NCBI RefSeq assembly: GCF_947172395.1 | Contig: NC_069105.1 | Span: 10,747,971 to 10,811,970, forward strand | Direction of reading: 5' to 3' | Origin: Bicyclus anynana | Lineage: Eukaryota; Arthropoda; Insecta; Lepidoptera; Nymphalidae | Length of the DNA stretch: 64,000 bases | Shown: positions 20,498-31,522 of the stretch, one piece after another | Position numbering within the stretch: position 1 is the stretch's first letter | Layout: each line of letters begins with the position of its first letter | Position numbers and translations under genes: made by a program | Notes under the pieces: generated by a model | Database searches by the model: none | What the model was told of the DNA's origin: nothing | Seen by the model: the letters and a program-made list of their open reading frames with translations, nothing else

Positions 20498-20799
20498 GTA
20501 AAATATTGGTAGCACTTTCCCATGCCATGGCCATTAATTTTGATATTTTAACCTCAAAGTTAATTGTACCATGAGAAAAATCGGCAAAGTTCGGGTGCTC
20601 TCGTTGATTAATGTCCAATAAATTAACACGGTAAATTACCTGATTAAGATATTAGTTGTGTTTAATTTATTGAGACTTTTACTTGGATATAAGTGGTTTG
20701 ATTTTTCTCAATTTGTTAGCTATGGGATAATTAAGTAAGAAATCAATTCAAAATATTTTTACTCAATATTTATCATTTTTAAATCGTTTATAAACGATT

Positions 20800-20972
20800 T
20801 TTATATTATATTATTAAGCTGAAGAGTTTGTTTGAACGCGCTCATCTCAGGAACTACTGGTCCGATATGTTGAAAGTTGGAAAATTTTTTCAGTGTTAGA
20901 TAGTCCATTAATCGATGAAGGCCAGGTACGGTAACGAGAACCACGTGGTTGAAACCACGCGGCGTCAGCTAG
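20800..20972 (+). mobile_element. Helitron-A, diverged copy with internal deletion
   Basis: TTATATTATATTATTAAGCT starts it and GCGGCGTCAGCTAG ends it before T. The block between GGCC and GTAACGAGAACC is shortened compared with other copies. Confidence 0.7.
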
Positions 20973-21274
20973 TTTTAAATATGATCAATATTTTCGGTTA
21001 CCTCCAGTTAGTAGGGAGGACTCATTCCTAGTTTCATAAGTAGTCCAGGGGGCGAGATTTGAACCATGTTTGGATGTTGTGTCCGGTTTTAGAAAGAAAC
21101 TCCAAAATCAGTATTTATTTATTAGTTTTTCTGGCCCAATGCTAGGCATAGTTTCTCTCTCCAATGATAAGAAAAGAAGAAGAAGAAATGCTATATAGAA
21201 CTCAAGGTTGATTCCTCATTCAGAGATGTTTTAGTTCTATAATAGGCAAGGCAAATAAGGTTTTGTAAGCATTT

Positions 21275-21545
21275 TGTGGTAGCCCAGTGGATACGACCAC
21301 TGTCTTCGATTCCGAGGGTGTGGGTTCGAATCCGGTCTGAGGGACGCACCTTCAACTTTTCAGTTGTGCGTATTTTAAGAAATTATATATCACGTGTCTC
21401 AAACCAGAGAATTTTCTTAATTCTCTGCGTGTATGAAGTCTGCCAATCCGCATTGGGCCAGCGTGATGGACTATTGGCTTAACCCCTCTCATTCTGAGAG
21501 GAGACTCGAGCTCAGCAGTGAGCCGAATATGGGTTGATAACGAAC
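21275..21545 (+). mobile_element. SINE-B copy
   Basis: It runs from GTGGTAGCCCAGTGGATACG through GGTTCGAATCC to ATATGGGTTGATAACGA. The ACGGTGAAGGAAAACATCGT block is deleted. Confidence 0.8.
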
Positions 21546-21864
21546 GAAGCATTTTGGTCTACGACCAAATGAAAACAGATACACTTATCATCAAATGAGA
21601 TTGTGGTCAAGAGCGATTATATCGCATAAAAAAGATTGGTAGTTATTACTCCTCAAATTGACGGTAGTTTAAATATTATATTTATATATAAAGCTGCCTA
21701 ATAAACGATACGTATTAATGTTTATCCGACAATTTAAAAAAAGAGGTCATGAGCTTAAACCGGCCATCGCATCGATACGTTTACCGCGCGATGTCTTACT
21801 TTAATGTGGGAACGAGGCGATTGGGCAGCTCTAATAGAAAAGTTAAACGCAACGCTCACTGCCC

Positions 21865-22060
21865 ATAGTCTTAGACTAAGACTTAGACTTAGACTTCTAA
21901 GTCAAAGTCAAAGTCAAAGTCAAAGTCAAGATACATTTATTTCAATTTAGGCTTAGTTTTAAAACGTCAGGTAAATTATTAGATAATGGTGATAATTAGT
22001 CGAAAAATTAAAATAAAAGCTACGAGGGTTCCAAACACGCCTTGGTCCTAAAAGATATAG
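21865..22060 (-). mobile_element. LINE 3' end with hexamer tail, minus strand
   Basis: The tail is GACTTA and GTCAAA units at about 21868-21930. The reversed 3' UTR follows (TTTCAATTTAGGCTTAGTTT, AACGTCAGGTAAATTATTA, GAGGGTTCCAAACACGCCTT). It is related to 37440-37700. Confidence 0.6.
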
Positions 22061-22064
22061 CTCA

Positions 22065-22930
22065 ATGCCGTCCCGCGTTGCTAATGAACTTATGAATAAT
22101 AATTCTGTTGATATTTCAATGATGCTTAGTTTCATATGCTTTTGTTGCTATTTTAGGATAAGTTCGCCTGCTACACTTGTATGTTTTTATATGCATAAAA
22201 ATATAATATTAACACGTTCATTTCGATATAAAAGAGACTACGTAAAATTAAAAATAAATATTTTACAGTTGTGAGAATCGAAACCAAGAAAAGAACTGTG
22301 GGACCGAAATCAAAATTAGCAATATTTATAAATATGTTAATTAGAAGATTTATGAATATCAAACTACCTTACAGTCGCATATTCTCACGGTAATCAAGTA
22401 TGGCGACGCGCGACCCACATTATTGTAATTATTATGTTATTTTTTTTTTTCACACAAGAGCCTTAAGTGCGATCGTGACTTACGGTTATTTGCGCAAAAG
22501 TTTAAATTCGCTGAAATAGTTTTGAACAGTAAAAGGAAAAAATTACGTAACGGTATAAAATAACCTTTGAGAGAAAGTTGCGTGTCAGTGTCCGTCCCGC
22601 TTTATGAGACCGGCCGGGCAACTTGACAATGATGTATTGTGGATAGGAGTCAAAGGTTCGATTCTATTAACATTTTATAATTTGTTTATCCGTGAGTGTC
22701 GATTACGTTGGCCGTTGGTTGGCGTATTGGTCAAATGATTGGGCAAATGAGAGAAAGTATTTAAATCATCTCACTAACTTCCCCTTTTGTAGGCTTAAGT
22801 ATAGGAAGGCTTGGTCTTCATGCCATCAAAGTAGGCTGAATGGTGCAGCTACGAATATAAATACTAACCAACTCATCTTTACATATTGATGACTTAAGAC
22901 AAGCTTTGTTAAAAACTTTAGAGCACTGAA
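22065..22930. other. Unassigned stretch
   Basis: No gene or clear repeat was found. Short frames here have no supporting features. Confidence 0.4.
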
Positions 22931-23120
22931 TAAGAAGTGCCTCGTTGATCCAGTGTTTATCAAAAGTGGCTTTAAATCTCGAGGTCCTGGGATCGAAGTC
23001 AGGGCCTACTGAAATACTGAACTTTTATTACTTCTAAGAAATTTTTCAGTAAAAACTCGGAGTTGAGATGTTGGTGGTGTTACACTCTCGTGCCTTGGAG
23101 AGCACGTTCATTATCATTGA
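22931..23120 (+). mobile_element. SINE-C, 5' part, split by a LINE fragment
   Basis: The tRNA-like head includes the B box GTCCTGGGATCGAAGTC near 22984-23000. It is followed by the body blocks TTTTTCAGTAAAAACTCGGA and GTGCCTTGGAGAGCACG. The 3' part resumes at about 23490, after the RTE-like fragment. Confidence 0.6.
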
Positions 23121-23125
23121 CATGA

Positions 23126-23132
23126 GATAGTG

Positions 23133-23176
<44 letters not shown>

Positions 23177-23425
23177 TAACAGCCGATGGACGTCCACAGC
23201 TGGACATAGGGCTTCCAAACTTCCAAACAAAATGGTCTCGAGCCGCTTGCATCTAGCGGCTACCTGCAACCCACTTGATGTCCTCAGTACACCTAGTAGG
23301 GGGTCGACCAACACTGCGCTTCCATTGCGAGGTCGCTCTTGCAGCACCTTGGGACCCCCACGTCCATCAGTTCTTTGAACTATGTGCCCTGCCCATTGCC
23401 ACTTCAGCTTCGCGTTTGCTGACAT
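23126..23425 (-). pseudogene. RTE-like LINE 3' end with (GAT)n tail, nested in SINE-C
   Basis: The minus strand encodes AKLKWQWAGHIVQRTDGRGG then PKVLQ and frameshifted LLGVLRTSS-type sequence, homologous to 7131-7318. The 3' end is a GAT/ATC microsatellite of about 14 units at 23133-23176, the usual short-repeat tail of RTE-like elements. SINE-C sequence lies on both sides. Confidence 0.75.
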
Positions 23426-23469
23426 TTGGTAGTGGTCATAAATGAATTTAACATTATCAACTTAAGGCC

Positions 23470-23570
23470 GCCAACCTACATTTGAGCAACGCGGTGGATC
23501 TAAGCTCCATATACTCTCTCCTGCAAGGAGGGAGGCCTGTAGTAGCTGTAGAATAGGTTGATGATGATTA
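23470..23570 (+). mobile_element. SINE-C, 3' part
   Basis: GCAACGCGGTGGATCTAAGC, CTCTCTCCTGCAAGGAGGGA and a final GTTGATGATGATT match the family 3' end. It continues the element begun at 22931. Confidence 0.55.
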
Positions 23571-23951
23571 TTATAATACAGAATAATAGGTGTATCTATT
23601 TCATCCAACATTGGACCAACATTGGTCCAAACACACGCGTCAAATGATCACGAAACAATCAATTTGTCAAGAAGTTGATCGGAGTCTATTTGTTTTTTAT
23701 AATGACAGAGAAACGTGGTTTTGACGCGGCCTCAAACCGTAGCTCAAACTTAAGATGTATATTAAAATAATTGATTACACTTACATACAATTATAATAAG
23801 TAATAATATTTGTATGAAAGTCAAATTATATTTATTACCGCTAGATGAAATCACATTTAGTAAAAATTTATTTTAGGTTTGGATACCTAATATGTATTTG
23901 ATACGATATATACGATATCTACGATATGATATATATGATATAATTGATAGC

Positions 23952-24240
23952 CGTGATAGCCCAGTGGATATGACCTCTGCCTTCTATTCCGAAGCGGTTC
24001 AAATCCGCTCCAAGGATGCACCTCCAACTTTTCAGTTATGTGCATTTTAAGAAATTGAATATCACGTGTCATGGAAGGTAAAACATCGTCAGAAAACCTG
24101 TACACCTGATAATTTTCTTAATTCTCTTAATTGTGTGTGAAGTCTGCCAATCCGCATTTGGCCAGCGTGGTGGACTATTGGCCTAAATTAAGACATTATG
24201 AGAAGAGACTCGTGCTCAGCAGTGAGCCAAATATGGGTTA
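23952..24240 (+). mobile_element. SINE-B, full-length diverged copy
   Basis: It runs from GTGATAGCCCAGTGGATATG to AGTGAGCCAAATATGGGTTA. The B box region is degraded (GGTTCAAATCC). Confidence 0.8.
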
Positions 24241-24434
24241 GCGTGGTTCCATTAGGTGGGGACCGCTTTCCGGCAAAAAAGTCGTCCAGTTTGCCAGATC
24301 TCGGGCATCCAACTTCTTGATTTTACAAATTTTTCATAAAACTTTCCACGTTTTACTTGACAAGTTTTGAAAATAATTTAAATTCTCTTTTATCTATTTA
24401 ATTATAACAAATTTAGTTTATTAATTTTATCACA

Positions 24435-24621
24435 TCAAACTAATATTGTAAAGGGGAATGTTTGTGAGTAAGTGTGTATGTTTGTTCCTCCATTTACGCT
24501 GCGGCTATCGAAGCTGAATTTGGCTGAAATTTGGATTAAAAAATAAATTTGTCTCTCGAACCTACGGTTCCCGCGGGATTTGTGAAAAACTGAACTCCAC
24601 GCGAACTGAGTCGCGGGCTAG
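24435..24621 (+). mobile_element. Helitron-B copy
   Basis: It starts TCAAACTAATATTGTAAAGG after A24434 and ends GAGTCGCGGGCTAG before T24622. The GGTTCCCGCGGGATTTGTGA block is intact. Confidence 0.75.
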
Positions 24622-25282
24622 TTTGAAAATAAAATACATTAAAAATCTACTAAAAATTGAAATGGACACCATAGGCAAACCTAAACTAGTGTATTACCAC
24701 CATCGCTTGTGCTAAAAAGTTAGCTTTTTCGTTCAATTATTATATAATCATAATGTAAAGATTTTCCTAAAGTTTCCATTAAAATCAATGCAATTAGCGG
24801 CAAGAGGCCGACCGGAGCCGCTGGCAGCAATATTTACTCGCATATTTACATGCAACATTACAATAAATCACTCGATTCACTTTTCTAAATTGATATTGTA
24901 ATCCGCTCCGTGCCGTTTTTGTTCTTGTTGTACGGAATAAATGAAGACGTCGCCATGATGCAGCTTCGTTAAATTGCTATCTCTTCTTGTTAGAAAGACG
25001 TGGAGTGGCTATTGATATTAAAATTTTCGTCTTGTTAATTATAATTAAAAAATGTTATAAAGAAAGAAAGTCTTTATATAATAATTTACGACACACAATA
25101 CAGTCTAAAAGGTGGCTGCACAAAAATGCTCAAATAACAGAAATGTCAGAAAAATATTCTGCAATATCAAAATTCGCACACAGACAGACAGGGAATACTC
25201 TTAGAGATTGCACATCTCCTAATTCTCATAGTCTGATTGGATAACACTGCGATACAGCGGGAAAATTTTCAATTTAAGCGCA
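24622..25282. other. Unassigned stretch
   Basis: An 85-codon frame at 24987-25244 (+) is A+T-driven (Lys/Ile-rich) and no domain was recognised in it. No other feature is seen. Confidence 0.4.
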
Positions 25283-25412
25283 GATGTGACGTTCAAATTT
25301 CAAAATTTATTTATTTCAAGTAGACTTAGTTTAAAAGCACTATAATTGAAACGTCAAGTTTGACTATTTGTAAATACTCCACCAGAAGGCAGGTACCACC
25401 AAACAGACCACT
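25283..25412 (-). mobile_element. LINE 3' UTR fragment
   Basis: Reversed TATTTATTTCAAGTAGACTT and CTATTTGTAAATACTCCACC blocks match the 3' UTR at 19770-19850. Confidence 0.55.
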
Positions 25413-26394
25413 CGGCCAAAACCTGTGCAAAATAAACAAACATTTTCACATTTCTAATATTTTTTACACAAAACCTCTCCTTTCATTTCTCTGTGCCCAC
25501 TTATCGCATACCGATACAAAATGGAGAATCACGATGAACAGTAGCTGACTTATGTCCCGGCTGCCGGTCCCATTCTGTGATATGTTCATCTCAACAATAA
25601 ATATCGGACTCCAATTAACGCAGCGACCCGCCTACCCGGGTTATGACATATCAACCGTATCGTATCGCTTGATATACTGGTATTGTTTCACCTGCCTACC
25701 GATCCAGAGGTGCTCTCTATAGCCTCTGCATTCTGTACAGTTACAGTGATGTGACATCGCTCATTTCCATGGCAACTTCGTTGTTATAGCTTGGCAACGT
25801 CCGCAGGTCCGCGCGGGCCGGGGAGCGTGTAGCGATGAATGAAAAACGCACGACCGATGCACCTCCTTTCGCCGCATGCACGATTTCACACCCGCGCAGT
25901 TTTCCCCCCGTTGCCTGCATATCATGGGAGTGTCATCAACGAACTAAATAATGGCATTTTATTTTTGACATTCCATACAAATAAAGTTAAAATTGTAATA
26001 AAACTTGTTTTAAGCGAATATTTCATCTACGGGTATAAAATAAGCGGAATCCCCCCCCCCCCTCAATAGACAAACTGGACGTTTCAAAATTGTCTGTAAA
26101 CTAAACCTACCGGAAATCAGCGAAGTTTAAATTTCGAATTTCGAATTTTGAATCTACTCATAAGTAAAAGCAAAACATTTACCATCACAAAATTTGGCAG
26201 GTAAGGTAATATATTTTATTGTTAGTATGCTTCGGCTAAGAACGGATTTAGCGACAGGGCCGTATTAAATAGGTCTAAGGGTAAACGCCGGGTTTGTCCG
26301 CTAGTTATACATATAATTGTCACCTTACACCAAAAAATAAACCAAATAAAATGGAATGGCGAATGACCTGAGAGAAAGAAAAATAGCGATGAGA
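25413..26394. other. No gene; CpG-rich patch and poly(C) run
   Basis: A GC-rich patch lies at 25780-25915 (for example GGTCCGCGCGGGCCGGGGAG), possibly a promoter region. A run of about 13 C lies at 26051-26063. A Helitron end fragment (GTTTGTCCGCTAG) ends at 26304. Confidence 0.4.
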
Positions 26395-26632
26395 CGGCAG
26401 ACCGACACGACCGGTGAAAGATCAGGCGCAGGACCGACGGCTTAACGTGCTCTTCGAGGCACGGGGTGCACCAACTCTGCCGACATCCCAACTCCAAGCT
26501 GTTATTAAGATTGGTCTTAGCAAGAAAAATCCCAATAACGTATCTTTTTGTTGGCCTGACCCGAAAATCGAACCCTGGATTGTCCGTAGCTGAACCAGCT
26601 AACTACCCATTGGGCCATTGAGGCAGTTATTA
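26395..26632 (-). mobile_element. SINE-C copy, minus strand
   Basis: The reversed tRNA-like head (AAAATCGAACCCTGG near 26562-26576, CATTGGGCCATTGAGGCAGT at the right end) and the reversed body (GACGGCTTAACGTGCTCTTC) are present. The 3' half is shortened. Confidence 0.6.
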
Positions 26633-26639
26633 TTCATAA

Positions 26640-27160
26640 GTAAGTCATAAAGGCATACCAGGCGGGAAGCATTAACTCGGAGGCCAAACAAAAAGTAATC
26701 GATACAGAATCGATGTAAGATTGAGAAGTTAATCGATTCGCAAAAACAATTTATTCTACTCATGTGTAATATGCAGATGAGGTCTCGCGTACTCGTGTCT
26801 GTTGTATAAAATTGAAAAGAAAAACTAAGTACCTAGTATTTAGCAGACTACAAAAATAAGAAAAACTAATGTCGAACAAAGGTCAACATCGAACATCGAA
26901 CAAAAATTCACAACATTTGTCAGAAAAACTTAATTAACAAATCAAACTGTAACCAAAATAAGACCCTAGAATGGCATAGAATGACCTTGAGTGAAGTCAC
27001 GCACTTGTGAACGGTGTGTGTAGGTTTAACCACTTGACTCCTAAATGGACGACCGGTCGCCCATCGTACCCGTTACGTGACATGTAAAAAAAATATAAAG
27101 TAAACTAAGGGCAATAGGCGAGCGCACTATCATGCTCCGCGCGATAGAGGAATATAAAGA
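26640..27160. other. Unassigned stretch
   Basis: No gene or repeat is seen. Confidence 0.4.
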
Positions 27161-27168
27161 TTTTTTAA

Positions 27169-27333
27169 ATGGCTCACAACGGTAGTTTAAAACCGCATTC
27201 CCTGACTGTCGGCTTCTTCAACGCAGACGGGCTTTTCGATAAAATACTCGCGGGCGGAGAATGGTTAAAGGTACTTTTGACTCTTATCATCATCTTTTCC
27301 ACTCAAGTCACTCTCCCCGCCTATCCCAAGTAA
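27169..27333 (+). pseudogene. Possible N-terminal fragment of a LINE endonuclease ORF
   Basis: The frame from ATG 27169 begins MAHNGSLKPHSLTVGFFNAD and continues GLFDKI. This resembles the first strand of the endonuclease domain in Jockey-like ORF2 proteins (xxLxVGFFNANGLxxKI). The similarity stops after about 30 codons and no endonuclease catalytic block follows, so it would be a fragment. Alternatively it is a host exon: an AAAG|GTACTT donor-like site lies at about 27267-27268. Confidence 0.3.
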
Positions 27334-27490
27334 TACATAAAGAATTACACAACAAGAGATGTGGACGGTTCGAACGCCACGAGCACACTGAACTGAAGCC
27401 ATTGTACGTCGGGCGGGCGAACGCCTTATATCGCAAGTCGTTGCAACGCGGCGATAAGAAGTATAAAAAGATGGCGTACTCGTAGGTAGG

Positions 27491-29130
27491 TAAATTGAAC
27501 TAAGTAGGTATACCTCTAAGTATTAGTTTTAACCCTCCTAACTTTAATTTTATGTTTTCAATTGATTGATTAACAATACATCCTAACTTTCGCATTTATA
27601 TTATAAGATCGATCAAAAAATCGATCAACAACACTTCAAACTTGTAACGAAAGCATCAAATTTAAAAAATATTGAAGACTAATTTGTTTTAGTCTTTTAC
27701 GCAGACAGCGCAGTATTGTGAGAAAATTTCTCCAATCAGGAGCCCTGAACGCCGACTTTTTGAGAACCTATTTAACTATCCCATAACGGGAGGGCTGGAT
27801 TTAAGAAAATTCATAAGTGCATTATCTACAATCTAAATATTGTATTTTATAAACATTTTATAAATTTAAAAAGAAGTATAAAATGTACAAATGAGAAATG
27901 AAAATTGATGTTTTTATTAATTGTTATATATACTTGATTATAACTATAATTAATAAATATCATTTATATTACCTTTTGACAATAAAATTATTTAATGTAT
28001 TAAAACTACCAAATAGAATTTTTATGTCTACCATTTACCTGAGCTAAGTAGCTACATATTTATAAAAAAACTAATTACCTTCAATAAAAGCCAGTGAACG
28101 GTAGTCAAAGAAATTATACGTTATCGATAGTTCATATTAAAACTCGACGGAGAAATCAACATACATTATCAAAATTAATTCAGCATTGATACTACAATGT
28201 CAATAATCGACTTTTTAAACGTATTAATCGAAGATGTTTTCTCCTATGATAGAGCGGCCACCGAGTCTAATTAAGACCCTTTACTTTAATTGTTTTCTTA
28301 AAAAAAAAAACGAAAATTGTTTTTGTTTTATAAATAAAAATAACTAGATATACTGACTATATACGCAAAGATACTGATTTATCAAGTATTTTACTTTTAC
28401 AATTTCTTTTCTTTCCGTGACGTAATGAAAACTAATGGGTAATTCGACATTTGAAATCCATAACGTAGACTATCGAGGTCGGAAAATCAAGGAGGAGTAA
28501 AACCATGGATCTCAACCACCTACGAATATTTACGAACATACTTTTAATGTAATCCTTTTTACAAATTTTGGGTTTTTGTCCTTTCTGTTACAAGTTTGCC
28601 TAATTTAAATATCGTCGATAGTTTTCCCAGTTATCAATCATTGTTCGACACAACATAAATGAATAGTGTTAATGCAAGTATTCGTTACTATATAAGGACT
28701 ATTTTTATATACGTTCCAAATGACTAATACTGCAAGTTTGCAAATGAAGCGAAAAATAAGCTGTGCCTTTTTATTCTATCTTGGAAATGAATGGATCATG
28801 TTAGTTACATAATTGGTGGTCCAAGTTATAAGGAAAAAGCGTCTAACTTTACGCATTACACTTTTTGATGAATAAATTTTTATTTAATCATATAAAAAAT
28901 GCCACTAAAACGTAATTTCCTTAACATTTCACCATGTTTTAGACACTATTACGACAATATACTCATGTAATTCGTATGACTTTATTCAATTTATTCATCG
29001 GGTCATCGCTGTTTTTTCGCAACATTTTAATTAATATTTTAATACAATGTATAAAACTCTTGAAGAATTAAGGGCCGCAGTTATTAAATTCATTGGTATA
29101 GCAAGGATAAGCACAGTGGCATTTACTTAA
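27491..29130. other. Unique very A+T-rich stretch
   Basis: I see no repeat, gene or RNA in 1.6 kb. It is the longest plain stretch in the left half. Confidence 0.45.
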
Positions 29131-29336
29131 TCTATACTAATATTATAAAGCTGAAGAGTTTGTTTGTTTGTTTCATTGAACGCGCTAATCTCAGGAACTA
29201 CTGGTCTGATTTGAAAAATTCTTTTAGTGTAAAATAACCCATTTATCGAGAAAGGCTATAGGCTATATATTATCCCCGTATTCGTATAGGAACGGGAACC
29301 ACGCGGGTAAAGGTGATGGCGCGCGGCATCATCTAG
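29131..29336 (+). mobile_element. Helitron-A copy with intact ends
   Basis: It starts TCTATACTAATATTATAAAG after A29130 and ends CATCATCTAG before T29337. Confidence 0.85.
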
Positions 29337-29505
29337 TTTTCTATAAATAAGGTATATGACGCATATGTTTGTATGTATGTAAACATACCAGGTATGAATA
29401 AGTCTTGCGATTTTTTTTAATTTTCTCATTTAACTTTAATGGGGTTTTATTTATTTAAATGCACAATGTTTAGGTAAATCAATCAGCCTTTTAATTAGTC
29501 ATTCA

Positions 29506-29577
29506 TTAAGAAGAATCAATCAGCCTTTTAATTAGTTACAAAAGTAACTAATTAAAAGGCTGATTGATTCTTCTTAA
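29506..29577. repeat. Perfect 34-bp hairpin with 4-nt loop
   Basis: Arms 29506-29539 and 29544-29577 are exact reverse complements separated by AAAA. The first part of the arm (AATCAATCAGCCTTTTAATT) also occurs as a direct repeat at 29477. It is not related to any TE family seen here. Confidence 0.85.
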
Positions 29578-29861
29578 AAGTATTTTGAGGCAACAGTAAG
29601 AATCGCTTCCGCTTATGATTTAAACCGCACACAGACCAGCTAACAACCACTCTGTCATCACATAGATCTGGTTGTAGGTATGCGGGTCGTTGCTCCGTCG
29701 TTTGGCAATACGCGACATTTCCAACGGTAGGCGGTTTGGATTTACGCATTTTAATTGGAGAAGAACTAGAATCTAGTGGTGTTACAAAACTATCGCGATT
29801 ATGTTTCCTTGCTATAATTTGTTTGTGACACAACTCTTTAAGTCAGCCACTGATGGTCAAT

Positions 29862-30006
29862 TAAGCTCACATGCCTGCAGCGCTAACGACTTGACAGTTG
29901 ATAAAATTGATCGTGTGTTCGTCGCGATGTGCATGACATCATGCCGATCGCGATCGATATTCGCTCAAGGACGTCAAGTCGTTAGCGCTGCAGGCATGTG
30001 AGCTTA
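29862..30006. mobile_element. MITE with perfect 34-bp TIRs and TA ends
   Basis: TIRs 29862-29895 and 29973-30006 (TAAGCTCACATGCCTGCAGC...) are identical reverse complements around a 77-bp core. The outer TA on both sides could be a TA target duplication, as in Tc1/mariner-type MITEs. No other copy was found in the window. Confidence 0.8.
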
Positions 30007-30161
30007 TCGGATGGTGAGTGGCTAGCATTAGAAGGTTGAAAAGGACAACTATACTCCGGCCGTATAGATTTAAAATGGAGTGAATAACTATAATTAGTCC
30101 ACAAATGAAACAGAACAGAAATATCGTCAGACGTGCATAAAGAACATATCTATCTAATTTA

Positions 30162-30192
30162 TAGAACCTCCTCCTTTTTAGAAGTCCGTTAA
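30162..30192 (+). mobile_element. GAACCTCCTCC tail fragment
   Basis: AGAACCTCCTCCTTTTTAGA followed by AGTCCGTTAA is the 3' end block of the AACCGACTTC-ended family (compare 2495-2521). Confidence 0.5.
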
Positions 30193-30443
30193 TAAGGTAG
30201 AATAAGAAGATAATAAAGGTCTCATTACTGTGGGGATTGTCATGTTTTCTAGTTACGGGATTCAAACCTACGACCTTGGATGCGTCACTACTCACTTGTT
30301 CATCAAATAATAGGCGCCGGCACCGATGACCCCCTCCCGCAGCTCCTAATGACCGCTCCCCTCGCTCGTCTGCGCGTGATCATCCGTAATGGTTCAATTC
30401 ATAAAACTAAAGCTGTTATACTATATCATAAGCTTTACAGGTT

Positions 30444-30608
30444 TGGCTGGTGGGAGGCTTCGGCCATGCCTAGTTACCACCCTACCGACAAAGACAAACT
30501 GCCAAGCGATTTAGAAACTGAAAAGGGTGGGTGTGAATTTTCATCTTCCTCCTAACAATTAAGACTGCATCATGTTTTCAAAGGCTAACTTGTAAAGTAA
30601 AAAAAAAA
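30444..30608 (+). mobile_element. SINE-A, 5'-truncated copy
   Basis: It begins at GGCTGGTGGGAGGCTTCGGC in the middle block, has a short 3' deletion, and ends in an A-rich tail. Confidence 0.75.
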
Positions 30609-31072
30609 TTGTAGAGCCTTAAGTTTAAACACAACCCTCCTTTAAAAGTCGGATAATAAACTGTAACATACGTGTCAGACGTACACAAAACAGAACCACT
30701 TTTAAATTTTATTATGCATATATTTTATTTATCTCCCTCGCCGAGTGTCCGTTGATTGGGTTCGTGAGTAGCCACGAGATATTGTTCTTTCAAAACGCCG
30801 CTTGATTGAAAGCTTTTAAAAGCGAAAAAGTAAAATAAAAGAAAAGCGAAAGAACCCGTGTTGGTATTGTATTGTCTTAAGTCATGCGATGGGAAAGTTC
30901 GGCGCTTATTTCGTTGCGTGTCGAATATACGCACTAGTGGTGTTTGCTAAATATTGTTATTTCATTGTGGTTTATTAGCGAGAATCGAGTAGGTTCAATT
31001 TCGGGCTTGGGTCTTCTTCTTCATCACCTTTTTTACCCAGTGTCAGGGTCTGAAGCCAAAATCAGTACTTAC

Positions 31073-31206
31073 CTTTTTTTTTTATTCTTTACAAGTTAGC
31101 CCTTGACTACAATCTACACGGCATCATACCGGAACGCTAAATCGCTTGGCGGTACGTCTTTGCCGGTAGGGTGGTAACTAGCCACGGCCGAAGCCTCCCA
31201 CCAGCC
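31073..31206 (-). mobile_element. SINE-A, truncated, minus strand
   Basis: The T-rich end, TTACAAGTTAGCCCTTGACT and the middle block remain. The tRNA head and an internal 100-bp block are lost. Confidence 0.75.
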
Positions 31207-31217
31207 AAAAACCTACG

Positions 31218-31522
31218 TATCATCATTAATAACCCACGTTCGGTTCACGGTTGACCACGAGTCTCCTCTCAGAACGAGAGGGTAGGCTTTAGTCCACCAC
31301 GCTGGCCCAATGCTTATTGGCATACTTCACACACGTAGAAAATTAACAAAATTCTCAGGTATGCAGGTTTTCTCACGATGTTTTTCCTTCACCGTTTAGG
31401 ACAAGAGATAATTTAATTTTTAAAATGCATATAAAGTTGGAGGTGTATATCCAGGACTTGAATTGGATTCGAAACTACACCCTTCGAAGCCAAACCAGAC
31501 GTCGTCTCCACTGGGCTATGAA
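31218..31522 (-). mobile_element. SINE-B copy, minus strand
   Basis: It runs from the reversed ATCAT-rich tail (TATCATCATTAATAACCC) to the reversed head ending TCTCCACTGGGCTATGA. It lies 12 bp from a SINE-A. Confidence 0.75.

Noticed and set aside
23130..23378. Poly-Ile / poly-Met / poly-Asp frames
   Set aside because: These are translations of the GAT/ATC microsatellite joined to the RTE-like tail.
25780..25915. GC-rich patch as a promoter or first exon
   Set aside because: The frame MNEKRTTDAPPFAACT stops after 38 codons and has no splice donor. Kept only as a note.
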